Shown piece after piece: positions 53,591 to 64,000 of a stretch of DNA of 64,000 nucleotides (position 1 is the stretch's first letter; each line of letters starts with the position of its first letter). A program made the translations under genes and the position numbers. The stretch lies in the NCBI GenBank assembly GCA_006386115.1, contig VFIW01000073.1, positions 172,072 through 236,071 on the forward strand. Reading direction: 5' to 3'. Origin of the DNA: Globisporangium splendens (taxonomy: Eukaryota; Oomycota; Peronosporomycetes; Pythiales; Pythiaceae). The notes below the pieces were generated by a model. The model saw only the letters and a list, made by a program, of their open reading frames with translations, was not told where the DNA came from and made no database searches.

Positions 53591-54404
53591 TTAGTCGTTG
53601 CGACGCTGGGCCTTCAGCAATTGCTTCTTGATCGCGTGGAAACGGAAAAGCATCCTATTTCAGAGACGCACATGACGCATGTAAAGCTTGCATGCGCATG
53701 CGAGAATCGTACAAAGCGGCAAGCATACCACGTACCAGTAAATGGTGAAGGTGAGCGCACTGATCCACCAGTTGCGTTCGGATCTCCAGCGAGTTGCCTT
53801 TTTCTGCAGCGAATAAAGAATAATATCACAGTGTTAAGGCACACTTCATAGCAACCACTAGAATATAGGGACTTGTAGCCATACCTGAAGATCCGCCGAG
53901 TAGTTGGCTTCCACGTAGTGGACGTCGACACCAGAGTAGCGCTTCTGAAGGTCGTAGGTTTGAGCTGCTCGCACACAAATCGCAAAAAGATTCGCATGCA
54001 AAAATTAACATCAGAACGAGAAATACAAACAAACGGGTCATAACAGATAGACCATGTGTGACGTACCACACAACACGATGAATGCGATCGTGGTGATGAT
54101 CGAAAAGATGTTCAACGTGCCAATGGTGAGATTGAGCACGACGTCACTGAACTTCACGATCCCACGGTTTAGCAGCAGACTCGGAAACGGGATCGTCAGC
54201 AGCAGCAACCTACAAATCCACCATCGCACACATACATACACATCACCATGAGCTCTCAACCCAACATGTGACATGATGCACCAACGACAATAAACGCGCT
54301 GTCCTGCAAGCACCGTGGCGTTTACAAAGCATGCAGTTCACGTACAGCACGACGGCGGGCGGCAGCAGCACAAACGTCGTGTAGGACCACAGCGTCGACG
54401 ACAT
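53591..54404 (-). CDS. BAP29/BAP31-like ER membrane protein
   Basis: Five small exons: 54404-54346, 54209-54067, 53964-53885, 53803-53736 and 53654-53591. All joins agree in phase and splice consensus (GTACGT, GTATGG donors), giving 137 aa. The protein has three membrane spans: SYTTFVLLPPAVVL, then LTIPFPSLLLNRGIVKF with LNIFSIITTIAFIVLC, and NWWISALTFTIYWMLFRF after a lumenal/cytosolic loop (YDLQKRYSGVDVHYVEANYS). The order IPFPS, a polar loop, then the R-x-x-R-N-W/L-x-IS signature (WRSERNWWIS) matches BAP29/31, which handle ER export and quality control. The family's C-terminal coiled coil is absent; it ends in a basic tail (KKQLLKAQRRND), resembling a dilysine-like retrieval region. Confidence 0.82.
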
Positions 54405-55714
54405 TTTGCGGAGCAATAGGCGAGCGGCAGTTGAGTGATTGATTGATGGGCTTCTTCTTTGGAGAGAATATTGCGTTGTGAAAGACTCGCCAAAAAAGAA
54501 AGAAAGAGAGCGCAGCAGTACAGTGGGCGACGTCCTTCAAGCGACATTCTCTGTTCCTAACGGTGCATTGAACATCACGACCAGCACTCTGTTAGTATAG
54601 GTTTTTGTATACTTGCTGTTGCATGCTGCCCTTCCAAGTTGACGACTCGCTGCAGGTCATTTTCTCATTGTGTGTGTGTGTTTGGGACGACGTGTGACAG
54701 GGTGGATCAGCCACTAACTCCTGCACAGGCGAGCATGGGGGACAGCGTCTCGACAATGCGAGTCCAGGCAAGGAGCCACCATTGCAACCTGGGCGTCTCA
54801 TCGCTGTCCTTGACGCCGCGACTAGACACTGGCATTTATTGCAATCGTTTAAAAGTATGAAAACACAAGCGTACTATTTGTTCCATTTATACAAAGAAGG
54901 ATGATGACATGCAAAAGTTCAAAGCATAATGTTCAATAGAATGTCGAATTCCACAGGGATGACACATGCGTGCACTTTCCATTGAGTCTTTTACTGTACG
55001 CATCGGTGTCTTCTCGAGCGAATGAAGGTCTGAGATTGGATTTTTACCGTCATTCCTGTGTCGAGTGCAGCTTCAATGCTGTTGAAGACTAGATGATACG
55101 TTGCGGTTAGTCGATTTGCCGCGTGGACATTTCTGTCATCGCGAGTTCTAACAGTGGGTACCATCAACAGGTACCATCTGCGCTGGATTTTCCAGCGACG
55201 ACAAGCTGTATGGATGCTGAAAGTTGGCGCGTTCTTGAGCATTGAATATTCTTGTGAAGCAGCACCCGCGATCACTTTCTTCTCGACCACGACAGACGAC
55301 TTCGACATCTCTGTGAGTCGTCACGACTAGAAGTCTCGAAAGTTCTCAAGGATCACACCGACAAGGCATCTGACTCGCACACGACCAAACCCTCGTGCAA
55401 CCGGATGCACAGGTAAATTTACATCATCGATCACGATAGTAGAAGTGCACCAAGCGTGCATTCTGTAAGGCTATTTTCTAAAGTCGTCGGATCTTTGTTC
55501 CGACAATTCCGCCGAATGTCCACTCCGACTGTGTTTTCGTATGCAGCACTGCAAACCTCGCTTGCGAAATCGTCGGATCATTTGTTCCGACAAATACCTT
55601 CAGACAGAGCAATGCGTTCCTACAAATTCATGAGAAGTGACCATTTTCTGAACGGAGCGTTTCTCCCTCAACTTCATAGGTTAGATCGAGATTACATTGT
55701 ATAAGGTCTTGTGA
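54405..55714. other. gene-poor region, no supported gene
   Basis: Short frames only, such as 54991-55308 (minus) and 55456-55704 (plus), with no recognised features. Two similar small hairpins occur near 55484-55506 and 55571-55592 (GTCGGATC...GTTCCGAC). It probably contains old repeat debris bordering the LINE A fragment. Confidence 0.4.
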
Positions 55715-56632
55715 AAAGAAAATCGACTGCTGAGATGGCGATCATGATGATCTGATTAGAGGCAGGAATGCGAAACCTCACACGACTCGCTGAAGCGCAA
55801 GCTGGAGACTCGGACGGTCACACGGTTGCAGCAGTTCTCAAGGCATATGTCGACTGCTTTCTCAGCCAAACCGACGCCATCCCCTTGACTCCAAAGTGAT
55901 ACTCGCGGCGTTTACCTGTTGTTTTTCGATGGTGGATCACGCGGCAATCCAGGACCAGGAGGGACTGGATCCATTATCGTGCGTGTCCATAAGGACTCGC
56001 ACACAGCCAGTTTAATTTGGACCGCGAGCATGGTCTATAGCAGGAAGGACACGACCAACAACTTTGCCGAGTACTGGGGTCTCATACACGGACTCCGAGA
56101 AGCCCAACGCAGTCACTTCGAACCGTTGTACGTGATTGGAGACAGTGCACTCATTATCTCCCAACAGCGAATGCATCGGTCCCCTCGACAGCACCGATTG
56201 GCACGTTTATACCAGACAAGTCGACGACTCGCGGATTGCATCGACATCCGAGGATGGTACCATCACTGCCGTGCCTTCAACAAGATGGCGGACTCAGCTG
56301 CCAACCTAGCCATGGACACCAGAACCTCAACGCAGGTCCACTTCCCAACTCAAAGAGCTGCTTTCAACAATCTCACCCAGGATCTTGACAACGACGTCAT
56401 GCATTGGCTTATGCGAAGTTCGGAAGACCCAAGGTCATTGGACAACACAAGGCAGCCTCACATAGGACCAAGATAACATGCCATCCTGGTCAAAGATTAT
56501 TTAGCATTCAGAAGTGATCTAGTGCAATCCGCGCTATAGACACATTTACACTCCTAGATGAAATTCGTAATGAAGATTAGGTAGGAGAATGGATATTGTA
56601 GGTCACGAAGATGAACCTAAATATACCTCATC
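55715..56632 (+). mobile_element. LINE family A fragment with damaged RNase H
   Basis: Homology to the 38-kb copy starts near 55715 (GACTGCTGAGATGGCGAT). An extra A at about 55896 (CCAAAGTGATAC) breaks the frame entering RNase H. The RNase H frame from 55919 keeps FFDGGSRGNPGPGGTGSII but ends at a TAA (56474-56476) where the other copies have a Glu codon. The shared 3' end is present to about 56632, with CTCATCTTG in place of CTCACCTTA. Confidence 0.88.
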
Positions 56633-56885
56633 TTGAAGGAAAAGTCTTGTGAAAAGGTTCACAATTAGAAGGTCATGACCATAAACAAGGTCTAGACAGA
56701 AGTTGACCGTCGTTCTGTTTATAGATCCGTTCTGTGTTTGACCTGTAGAAAACACGTCTTTCTGTGCTGCACCGAGATCACACACATGTTTTGCCATTTA
56801 TGGTTTCAGCGAATGTTATTGCAAAGCTGAAGCTGTTCATGCAAGCTAAAGTGGCTCTCCGTGCTGACACCCAACTGTACTATTC

Positions 56886-58697
56886 TTACTTGCTGCATCC
56901 ACTGCCACCAGCAAGCCGCAGGCACGCAGTCGATGGGAAAATCGACAGCAAATTGGTCGCAATGGACCAGATCAGCGCAAACACGCCGATCACAACCGCC
57001 ACCACGCCACCCGAAACACTGTGGCGTGCTTTGCGTTTCAAAATCTGAGTCTCTCGCTTCTGTCGTGGGAGCAGCACAAGCCAGCTGAGCGACAGTATCT
57101 TCATCGCATATGCAATCAGGAACGTCCAGGTCACTTGCCACCGCACGTGCGTCGTATCGCTGATAATATCATCGACACTGACATCAAATAGCGCATTCAC
57201 GTTCTTCGAAATGCACGAAGCAAAGGGTGTGCTCAGGTTCGCGATCGTTGTCAAGAGACCATAGACTGCAGCCTCGTTGCCGAGTTCGGCCGTTTCCACA
57301 ACGGCAAAGGTCGATACGAGGAAATTCATGGCCGCAGGCAACTCCTCCAAGATCGGTGTGCCCAGCCAGAACCACTGGTTGCGCACGACATTCCAGATCG
57401 CGAGAAAGCCCAAGATCGCGTCGATCACGATGACACCCAGCACCGTCGACGCGATCACGACGCGCCAGTCCCACTGCAGTCCGATTTTCTTGGTCATGTA
57501 CAGTGCAGCGCTGAACACGCAGAGCCCCAACACACTGAACAAGCTCTCGTTCAAAGGATGCACGTGTGCCCAGTACCGTTGGATCGGGTCCCCTGCTGTG
57601 ATCGTGAATCCGTCAAAGATCCCGCTAAAAAAACGATACGCCATGATCTGCAGCATCGCCGTGTTCTTAATGAGCTCCCACAATTGCAGCATGTATTTGC
57701 GAAACGATGGCCGTTGCTTCACTGGCGGCTCGGCGATAAACCACACGGCCGCTGGAATCGCTAACAGGCTCACGAGCGCACAGATCAGCATGAGTTGCGC
57801 CATGTTGAACGACCAGTCGAAACTACCGCCGTAGTCCACACCGTTCAGCCCAAAGCCAACCAGAAGTGCAGCGAGAATCATCGCGATGCTGCGCACGAGA
57901 TAGATCGTCGACTGGATGTTGCCGCGTATGTGCTCAGACTCGCGCTGTGCAAATTCCACGACAATGCCATCCGATGCAACGTCTGCGATCAAATAGCCGC
58001 AGCTTGCGAGCATCATCATCACGATGTAGAGCGCTCCCGAGTCTGGAGCTTGCCAGTTGATGCGTCCGACAAGGTCATTGCGCGAGATCGATGTCAGATC
58101 TTTGCTACGAAGCGTGCGGTCCATGTAGAACGGCGGGGCTTGGTGCACAAACACGAGCACGAGCAACATCGTACAGCACACCAACCAGCCGATCACCATG
58201 TAGGCACGGCGGCGCGAGTGCCGCACGGGAAAGCAGTCCGAGACGATCCCGACAAGCACTTTGCACGACCAAGGTAACGACAGCAACACCCGAGCCGAGA
58301 GCGTCTGGTATCCATTCATGTGCAGGTAGTTGTTGAGAAATGGGTACACCGTGCGTGGAAGTGAGCCATACAGCACACCAATCGCTGCGTACTGCACGAG
58401 CAAGCCAATGTGCTGCTTGCTGTACAAGTTCGGCGCCTCGCCTTCGCGCAACGCACCTCCGTTGTCGATTTCGTAGTCACTGGCACGGAGTTCGTCCTTC
58501 TTTGGAGTCTTCTCTCCTGTGTCAATCCCTGGTGTCGTAGTCTTAATGCCGATTTGAGCATCCATTGGATTACTCACAAGCGACACGTGGCGATCGTCCA
58601 ACTCGCCTTCTTGATCCACTTCGCTCGTGTGCACGGAACTCACAAACGAGAGCCGATCGAGTCGCGCCGTAGCGCGGGCATCTTCTTGAGTGTTCAT
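56886..58697 (-). CDS. folate-biopterin transporter (BT1/FBT family) membrane protein
   Basis: 603 aa from the ATG at 58697 (MNTQEDARATARLDRLS). The frame is open to 58829, but that part is encoded by GGAT repeats and is probably leader. A hydrophilic N-terminus of about 115 residues is followed by about 12 membrane segments. BT1-family features: LLVQYAAIGVLYGSLPRTVY, then LNNYLHMNGYQTLSARVLLS, LPWSCKVLVGIVSDCFPV and RRRAYMVIGWLVC in the first half; VASDGIVVEFAQRE and IQSTIYLVRSIAMILAALLV; then YRFFSGIFDGFTITAGDPIQ. The C-terminal cytosolic tail is basic (RQKRETQILKRKARH), followed by a last hydrophobic segment (VVAVVIGVFALIWSIATNLL). Known: BT1/FBT carriers are MFS-type and abundant in oomycetes; the substrate here is unknown. 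Confidence 0.88.
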   Translation of the reverse strand: MNTQEDARATARLDRLSFVSSVHTSEVDQEGELDDRHVSLVSNPMDAQIGIKTTTPGIDTGEKTPKKDELRASDYEIDNGGALREGEAPNLYSKQHIGLLVQYAAIGVLYGSLPRTVYPFLNNYLHMNGYQTLSARVLLSLPWSCKVLVGIVSDCFPVRHSRRRAYMVIGWLVCCTMLLVLVFVHQAPPFYMDRTLRSKDLTSISRNDLVGRINWQAPDSGALYIVMMMLASCGYLIADVASDGIVVEFAQRESEHIRGNIQSTIYLVRSIAMILAALLVGFGLNGVDYGGSFDWSFNMAQLMLICALVSLLAIPAAVWFIAEPPVKQRPSFRKYMLQLWELIKNTAMLQIMAYRFFSGIFDGFTITAGDPIQRYWAHVHPLNESLFSVLGLCVFSAALYMTKKIGLQWDWRVVIASTVLGVIVIDAILGFLAIWNVVRNQWFWLGTPILEELPAAMNFLVSTFAVVETAELGNEAAVYGLLTTIANLSTPFASCISKNVNALFDVSVDDIISDTTHVRWQVTWTFLIAYAMKILSLSWLVLLPRQKRETQILKRKARHSVSGGVVAVVIGVFALIWSIATNLLSIFPSTACLRLAGGSGCSK

Positions 58698-59314
58698 CCC
58701 CCAGGTGTGCTTTTGGACTGGAAAGCAAGTTCGCGAATGCAACGGGTGGGAGAGCGACAATGTGGGGGTGACTTGTACAGTGGTTTCTCCTTTCTCACTT
58801 TCTTCCTCTCTGTCCATCCATCCATCCATCCATCAACGGCCAGATCGGTACCCCCAACTGAATGATGTGGACATTCTTCTGGCACTTGCGCGAGGCAGCG
58901 GCAGGTGTATGAAAACAAACAACTCGGCAAACTCACCGCCACAGTATGTGAGGTTTGTCGAGTTTCAAAACCTGGGATGACGATGAGGTGTCGTCACTCA
59001 TTTAACGGGAACTTTGACTCGGTGAACCCAATCAACTGTTTAGGGAAGTCAATCGCAGAGCAAAAACGACTTCATCAAATCATCAACATCAATTACTTTG
59101 TTCCTACCTAAACGCAACTCATGCGCTGGGAATCCACGGTACAATCCTCAACGCGCCAAAACTGAAACACTAAAGTGCTACCAGCAGCATGTACTTCAAA
59201 CGGGTCCACGAGATTCCGACTTCGAGAGTATAGCACCGACAAACATCGCCGCAAGCCTCTGGATACAACTAGCATGGGAAAGAGAGAGAGAGAGAGAGAG
59301 AAGATGCATCCATC
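58698..59314. other. promoter/leader region of the transporter and spacer
   Basis: A tetranucleotide run (ATCC on plus) at about 58814-58834 lies in the transporter's leader. No gene between there and the protease stop. A GA run at about 59280-59301 sits 14 bases beyond the protease stop codon, in its 3' UTR. Confidence 0.5.
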
Positions 59315-60932
59315 TTACGCCAGGTTCGGGTACACGTTGTGCGTGTTGATGATGCTGCACGCCGAGCTGGCGCCGTTGCGCTTGAGGTTGATGAAGCCGC
59401 TGTTTCCCCACGACGTACCCCACTGGTTCTTGAGCTTGAACGACGTGGCGTCGTAGCCGACAGCGAGCACGGCGTGGTCCAAGGCCGAGGTCGAGCACGA
59501 CGACACGACTCCACTGGTGTACTGCTTCCAGGCCGTGTTGCCAGCAGCAACGGCGACAGCGACAGGCTGCTTGGTGATCGCCGTGATGAGCGCGGTTTCC
59601 GACGAAGACACGGTGGTCACCGACGAGATAGAGAGCGTCTTGGCCGTGCACGACGACGTGCTGCAGGTTCCCGTGGTGCCAGTCGTGCCAGACTTGTACG
59701 GGTACGAGGCAGCGGTACAGATGGAGCCCTTGCTCTTGATGTACTGGAGTGCCCACAACGGCCAGCCGCCGTCGCAACCGCTCGAGGTCGGGTCGCAACT
59801 GGTGACCTGTTGCTCCGAGAACAACTGGAGAGCGCCGTTCTTCAAGCAGTTGGCCGACTCGAGCGCACCGACCGACGAGAATGCCCAGCACGAGCCGCAG
59901 TTGCCTTGGTCCTTGACACCGGCGACACAGCCCGACGTGGTCCAGTCCAGCGTGGTAGCGAGCTTGCGCAGGTTGCCTTGAGGCTGGTCGATGGTGACAG
60001 TGGTGGCGTTGGTGGCGGCGAGCGCGTTGAGACCGTCGACCGTGGCCGACGAGCGCTTGACGTACTGCGCGAACTCCTCGTCGGTCATGAGCGTGAACGG
60101 CGTGTTGACGGAGAAGGTGGCTTCTGGGTTGACTTTTTCGGCTTCGGCGATGCTCAGCTTGGTGAGGAAGAAGCGCTTGAGGTGTTCAGCGTTCGGCGCG
60201 TCGACAGACTCGATGGTCATGTCACCGCCAGTCGAGGACTCCTTGTAGTACCCGTTCTTCTTGGCGACCTGACCGGCGACACTGTCCTTCCACTGGGCGA
60301 GTTCCTCGGCGATGGAGGCTTGTTCGCGGAGGAATCGCTGGTGGTGTTCGGCCGGGATGTCGATGGCGTTGGCCGTGGCGGCGGCGATAGCAGCGAAGGC
60401 GAGGACGGCGGTGGTCTTCATGACAGCTTGACTTGACTTGGTCTTGAGGTGGTGGTGGTGGTGACTGGACTTGCTTTGAAGCTGGCAAATTTGTGAATGA
60501 GGTTGCCGATGGTCGGCTTTGATGAAGGAGCGAATGGTTGGTGCGTCTGGGGCTACTCCTGAGGGTTTCTCTCTCTCTCTCTCTCTCTCTCTTCATGAGA
60601 GTGTTGTGAATGAGAACGGGGAGACGCGCCTCTGTTGTGTTGTAATCAAGGGCTGAGTGAGGAAGATGTGTTGATGTCCCTTGCTATCAGCTTCCGATTG
60701 CGGTGCATGTGTGAATATGAAGGTGGTTTGTGGATGATGTTCGGGATCGCGCACTCCCTCAGTGATCAGGCAACTGTCAGTGGGGACGGTCCGCATTCGT
60801 CTGGTTAGGATGTGCTCAGATGTTGTGGCATGTCGTCCCACCATCGTCACTGTCCAGTATAGTTGGTGAAACACAGAGTGTCTCCCTTACACCGCTCGTG
60901 TTTCGATCAGGAGACAATCAGGGCTTTGTTCG
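59314..60932 (-). repeat. inverted repeat, left arm (contains the intact protease gene)
   Basis: The reverse complement reappears at 62403-64000. The arm holds the protease coding region plus about 500 bp of 5' sequence with a CT/GA run (60568-60594) and ends at about 60932 (CAATCAGGGCTTTGTT). The spacer between arms is about 1.47 kb. Confidence 0.93.
59315..60421 (-). CDS. secreted papain-like (C1A) cysteine protease
   Basis: Single exon, 368 aa. Signal peptide residues 1-19 (MKTTAVLAFAAIAAATANA). A prodomain runs to about 155 and includes FTLMTDEEFAQYV, like I29/papain propeptides. The mature domain starts near LDWTTSGCVAGVKDQ. Catalytic residues are all present: Gln172 and Cys178 in DQGNCGSCWAFSS, His316 in LDHAVLAVGY and Asn332 in LKNQWGTSWGNSGF. 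Other family marks are SEQQVTSCD and SGCDGGWPLWAL. It should be an active secreted peptidase; oomycete pathogens and saprotrophs secrete many. A degraded inverted copy lies at 62913-63999. Confidence 0.96.
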   Translation of the reverse strand: MKTTAVLAFAAIAAATANAIDIPAEHHQRFLREQASIAEELAQWKDSVAGQVAKKNGYYKESSTGGDMTIESVDAPNAEHLKRFFLTKLSIAEAEKVNPEATFSVNTPFTLMTDEEFAQYVKRSSATVDGLNALAATNATTVTIDQPQGNLRKLATTLDWTTSGCVAGVKDQGNCGSCWAFSSVGALESANCLKNGALQLFSEQQVTSCDPTSSGCDGGWPLWALQYIKSKGSICTAASYPYKSGTTGTTGTCSTSSCTAKTLSISSVTTVSSSETALITAITKQPVAVAVAAGNTAWKQYTSGVVSSCSTSALDHAVLAVGYDATSFKLKNQWGTSWGNSGFINLKRNGASSACSIINTHNVYPNLA

Positions 60933-62402
60933 GGTGATGCGAGGGTCCATCGCTCCGATCCATTCTCAGATCAACAAAATGCCATCGGGTTCAAAATCTA
61001 CGCACGGACACGAGGATGCGCTCATCATACCGCCGCTGATGGTGATCCGGGGATGAGTTTCATTTTTCAACCGTCAGAACCTGTTGGATGACAGCAAGTT
61101 TTAGATCGCTTGTCTTGCACCCATGACGGTGACAACAATCCGAGCATATCTCGGAGCGAACGCGTTGCAGTTGAGTATGGATCCAAGCATGGAACTCCAC
61201 GAAAACCTCGCTCGGATGGACGCTTGCAAGTATACTTCATGTTCCAGATCTTTAGTGGGGAGTAACGACACAAAGTCATGCGGATGCTTTTGCCTTCTGT
61301 CAAGCTGAAATTGTGTGCATCTCGAAGCAACATTGACATCATCGTGTGCCTGACATAGCGGATCCTAAATGATAAGTTCATCTGCAGCTGCAGACGGGTG
61401 TGCCACCGTGCACGGAACAGATGACTTCTGATGCTGATTATGAAGGCAGTCAAAGGTCGAGGGGGAAGGATACACTGGCGCCCGCCTCCGCAGCGGAACC
61501 TGGATATGGTAAGAAGGATCGGCTTTGAGCACACCAGTCACAATGACATGCCACTTTTGGTTTGGCGCGTTATCGCTTCTGTGTGGCGTCAAAAGCACGT
61601 ATCCCCAGCTGTATCAGGTTTGCATAGCACCCAAGAAACAGAATGCTCCTGCTTGACGTCTCAAGTTCCACTTTTTCCAGACACGACGATTCTCAGTCCA
61701 AATAAAGTTACTAGCAGACTTGTCAAAGCAACTTCACGATCCCGTTCAAGTCCCCTGTTCTTGATGCACAATGTGGGACAGAAATGCTACTTCAGTTTGC
61801 TTGCTGCTGTTTTCGATGAGAACAGACGACTTCAACTCAGATGAACAAGAAAAAGAAGGAAAGACGCAAATGCCAAAGGGGTGAAGAGAGAACGACTTCT
61901 GTATGTGTGTGTGTGTGGCTTCTCAGGGTGAGCTGTCAAATGCCAGACACGGTCAGTAACGTCGTCTGATTTTGATGCACATCACACCGTCTCATCTGAT
62001 AATCCTGACTTGACTTCAAACATCAAGATCGCCTCTTATAATGATATTTATACTATTTATAGCAAATAATGGGTTTACACTAACCATCAAATACAAATTA
62101 TTCGAATGCAATAGTGTCGTTAAGAAGGTAAAGTTAGTTGAAAGACATCTGTACAAAAAAAGATACGTAAGCGATCTTTGAGTGTACCGTACTTAACGGA
62201 GCTCAACGATTGTATCCTTTCGAATTCACACACCACAGCACACGACTGATTTGGTGATCGCCCCCTTTTTCTATTTCGCACCAGAAAGCGAAACGAAACA
62301 CTCACACCCTGCGTCATGTCCGACAAGCACCTCCTTCCGTCTGCGATCTCACATATCACTATCAACGCATCCGTGCTGCTGAGCGATCCAGTCACTCTCG
62401 CA
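60933..62402. other. spacer between inverted repeat arms, no supported gene
   Basis: No convincing frame on either strand (longest about 155 codons, featureless). A TG run lies near 61903-61916 and an AT-rich patch at about 62030-62105. Retroelement debris is possible but unproven. Confidence 0.4.
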
Positions 62403-64000
62403 AAACAAAGCGCTGATTGTCTCCTGATCGAAACACGAGCGGTGTAAGGGAGACACTCTGTGTTTCACCAACTATACTGGACAGTGACGATGGTGGGACG
62501 ACATGCCACAACATCTGAGCACATCCTAACCAGACGAATGCGGACCGTCCCCACTGACAGTTGCCTGATCACTGAGGGAGTGCGCGATCCCGAACATCAT
62601 CCACAAACCACCTTCATATTCACACATGCACCGCAATCGGAAGCTGATAGCAAGGGACATCAACACATCTTCCTCACTCAGCCCTTGATTACAACACAAC
62701 AGAGGCGCGTCTCCCCGTTCTCATTCACAACACTCTCATGAAGAGAGAGAGAGAGAGAGAGAGAGAAACCCTCAGGAGTAGCCCCAGACGCACCAACCAT
62801 TCGCTCCTTCATCAAAGCCGACCATCGGCAACCTCATTCACAAATTTGCCAGCTTCAAAGCAAGTCCAGTCACCACCACCACCACCTCAAGACCAAGTCA
62901 AGTCAAGCTGTCATGAAGACCACCGCCGTCCTCGCCTTCGCTGCTATCGCCGCCGCCACGGCCAACGCCATCGACATCCCGGCCGAACACCACCAGCGAT
63001 TCCTCCGCGAACAAGCCTCCATCGCCGAGGAACTCGCCCAGTGGAAGGACAGTGTCGCCGGTCAGGTCGCCAAGAAGAACGGGTACTACAAGGAGTCCTC
63101 GACTGGCGGTGACATGACCATCGAGTCTGTCGACGCGCCGAACGCTGAACACCTCAAGCGCTTCTTCCTCACCAAGCTGAGCATCGCCGAAGCCGAAAAA
63201 GTCAACCCAGAAGCCACCTTCTCCGTCAACACGCCGTTCACGCTCATGACCGACGAGGAGTTCGCGCAGTACGTCAAGCGCTCGTCGGCCACGGTCGACG
63301 GTCTCAACGCGCTCGCCGCCACCAACGCCACAACTGTCACCTCGACAAGCTCCAAGGAAACCTGCGCAAGCTCGTACCACGCTGGAGGACACGTCGGGCT
63401 GTGCGCCGGTGTCAAGGACCAAGGCAACTGGCGGCTCGTGCTGGGCATCTAGTCGGTTCCGGTGCGCTCGAGTCGGCCAACTGCTGAAGAACGGCGCTCT
63501 CCAGGTGTTCTCGGACGCAACAGTAACAGTCGCGACCCGACTCGAGCGGTTTGCGACGGCGGCTGGCCGTTGTGGGCACTCCGTACATCAAGAGCACAGG
63601 GCCTCATCGGTACCGCTGATGTACCCGTACAGTCTGGCACGACTGGCACCACGGAACCTGCAGACGTCGTAGTGCACGGCCAAGACCGATCTCTTATCGT
63701 CGGTGACACCGTGGCTTCGTCGGAACGCGCTCATTCACGGCGATCACCAAGCAGCAGTCGCTGTCGCCGTTGCTGCTGGCAAACGGCCGGAGCATCACAC
63801 CAGGGATAGTGTAGTAGTGCTCGACCTCGGCTTGGACCACGCCGTGCTCGCTGTCGGCTACGACGCCACGTCGTTCAAGCTCAAGAACCAGTGGGGTACG
63901 TCGTGGGGAAACAGCGGCTTCATCAACCTCAAGCGCAACGGCGCCAGCTCGGCGTGCAGCATCATCAACACGCACAACGTGTACCCGAACCTGGCGTAAG
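62403..64000 (+). repeat. inverted repeat, right arm (contains the broken protease copy)
   Basis: Reverse complement of 59314-60932. It appears identical from about 62405 to 63330, badly disturbed by small indels and substitutions from about 63335 to 63830, then identical again to the window end. Confidence 0.93.
62913..63999 (+). pseudogene. papain-like protease, frameshifted inverted copy
   Basis: The first 143 or so residues (signal peptide and prodomain) match the intact gene. At about 63340 the sequence diverges. The catalytic segment reads DQGNWRLVLGI then a stop, because one base is inserted next to the CGSCWAF codons, so the active-site Cys is lost. Many scattered one- to few-base gaps follow. 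The last 50 or so codons (LDHAVLAVGY, LKNQWGTSWG) are intact but in a different frame from the start. No functional enzyme can be made from this copy as written. Confidence 0.93.

Noticed and set aside
59339..60436. 365-codon plus-strand frame over the protease
   Set aside because: Exactly antisense to the papain-like gene, rich in Arg/Gly/Val as expected of a shadow.
1..64000. CRISPR array, prophage or bacterial operon
   Set aside because: No regularly spaced short repeats and no phage genes. Introns and eukaryotic families throughout.

Overview
The window looks like nuclear DNA of an oomycete (Phytophthora/Pythium-type stramenopile). Genes are densely packed on both strands, with short GT-AG introns (about 69-144 nt). 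The gene set fits: a mitochondrial-type acetate kinase, a folate-biopterin-type transporter, a secreted RNase T2, a secreted papain-like protease, TKL-like kinases with an extra pseudokinase domain, and SfsA- and Pkr1-like proteins. No bacterial operon structure is present. The organism call is inference from family content and intron style; no rRNA or tRNA marker was seen.

Layout. 1-13.4 kb is ordinary: a methyltransferase/MYND-finger protein, a coiled-coil gene with apparent frameshift(s), a membrane protein with helical repeats, RNase T2, and a five-exon ubiquitin protease with DUSP and two Tudor/chromo-like modules. 13.5-29 kb is accessory and rearranged. A cyclic-nucleotide-binding gene is interrupted by a LINE tail and cut at a duplication breakpoint. 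Beyond it lies a 5.9-kb segment present twice in direct orientation (15051-20968 and 22158-28076), nearly identical. Each copy carries an intact pseudokinase+kinase gene, a 3'-truncated GABA-type aminotransferase and a truncated kinase pseudogene in opposite orientation. The aminotransferase in the second copy also has a nonsense codon. LINE pieces lie between and beside the copies.

29-45 kb returns to housekeeping genes: a coiled-coil protein, acetate kinase, NOC1/MAK21, exosome RRP41, an LRR protein and SfsA. A broken LINE (38.0-40.3 kb) and an SfsA pseudogene fragment sit among them. 46-54.4 kb holds a NUP160-like nucleoporin divergent from SFT2, then Pkr1-like and BAP31-like ER proteins. 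54.4-56.6 kb is gene-poor with another LINE piece. 56.9-64 kb holds a BT1/FBT transporter and a papain-like protease. The protease and its 5' region recur as an inverted copy at the right edge, and the middle of that copy is wrecked by clustered small indels.

Themes: ribosome biogenesis and RNA decay (NOC1, RRP41), ER/Golgi and nuclear-pore membrane systems (SFT2, BAP31-like, Pkr1-like, NUP160-like), secreted hydrolases, and duplication linked in position to retroelements. Exon joins were worked out by hand from splice sites and reading phase. Repeat edges are by eye, good to a few bases for the 5.9-kb duplication and tens of bases for the LINEs.
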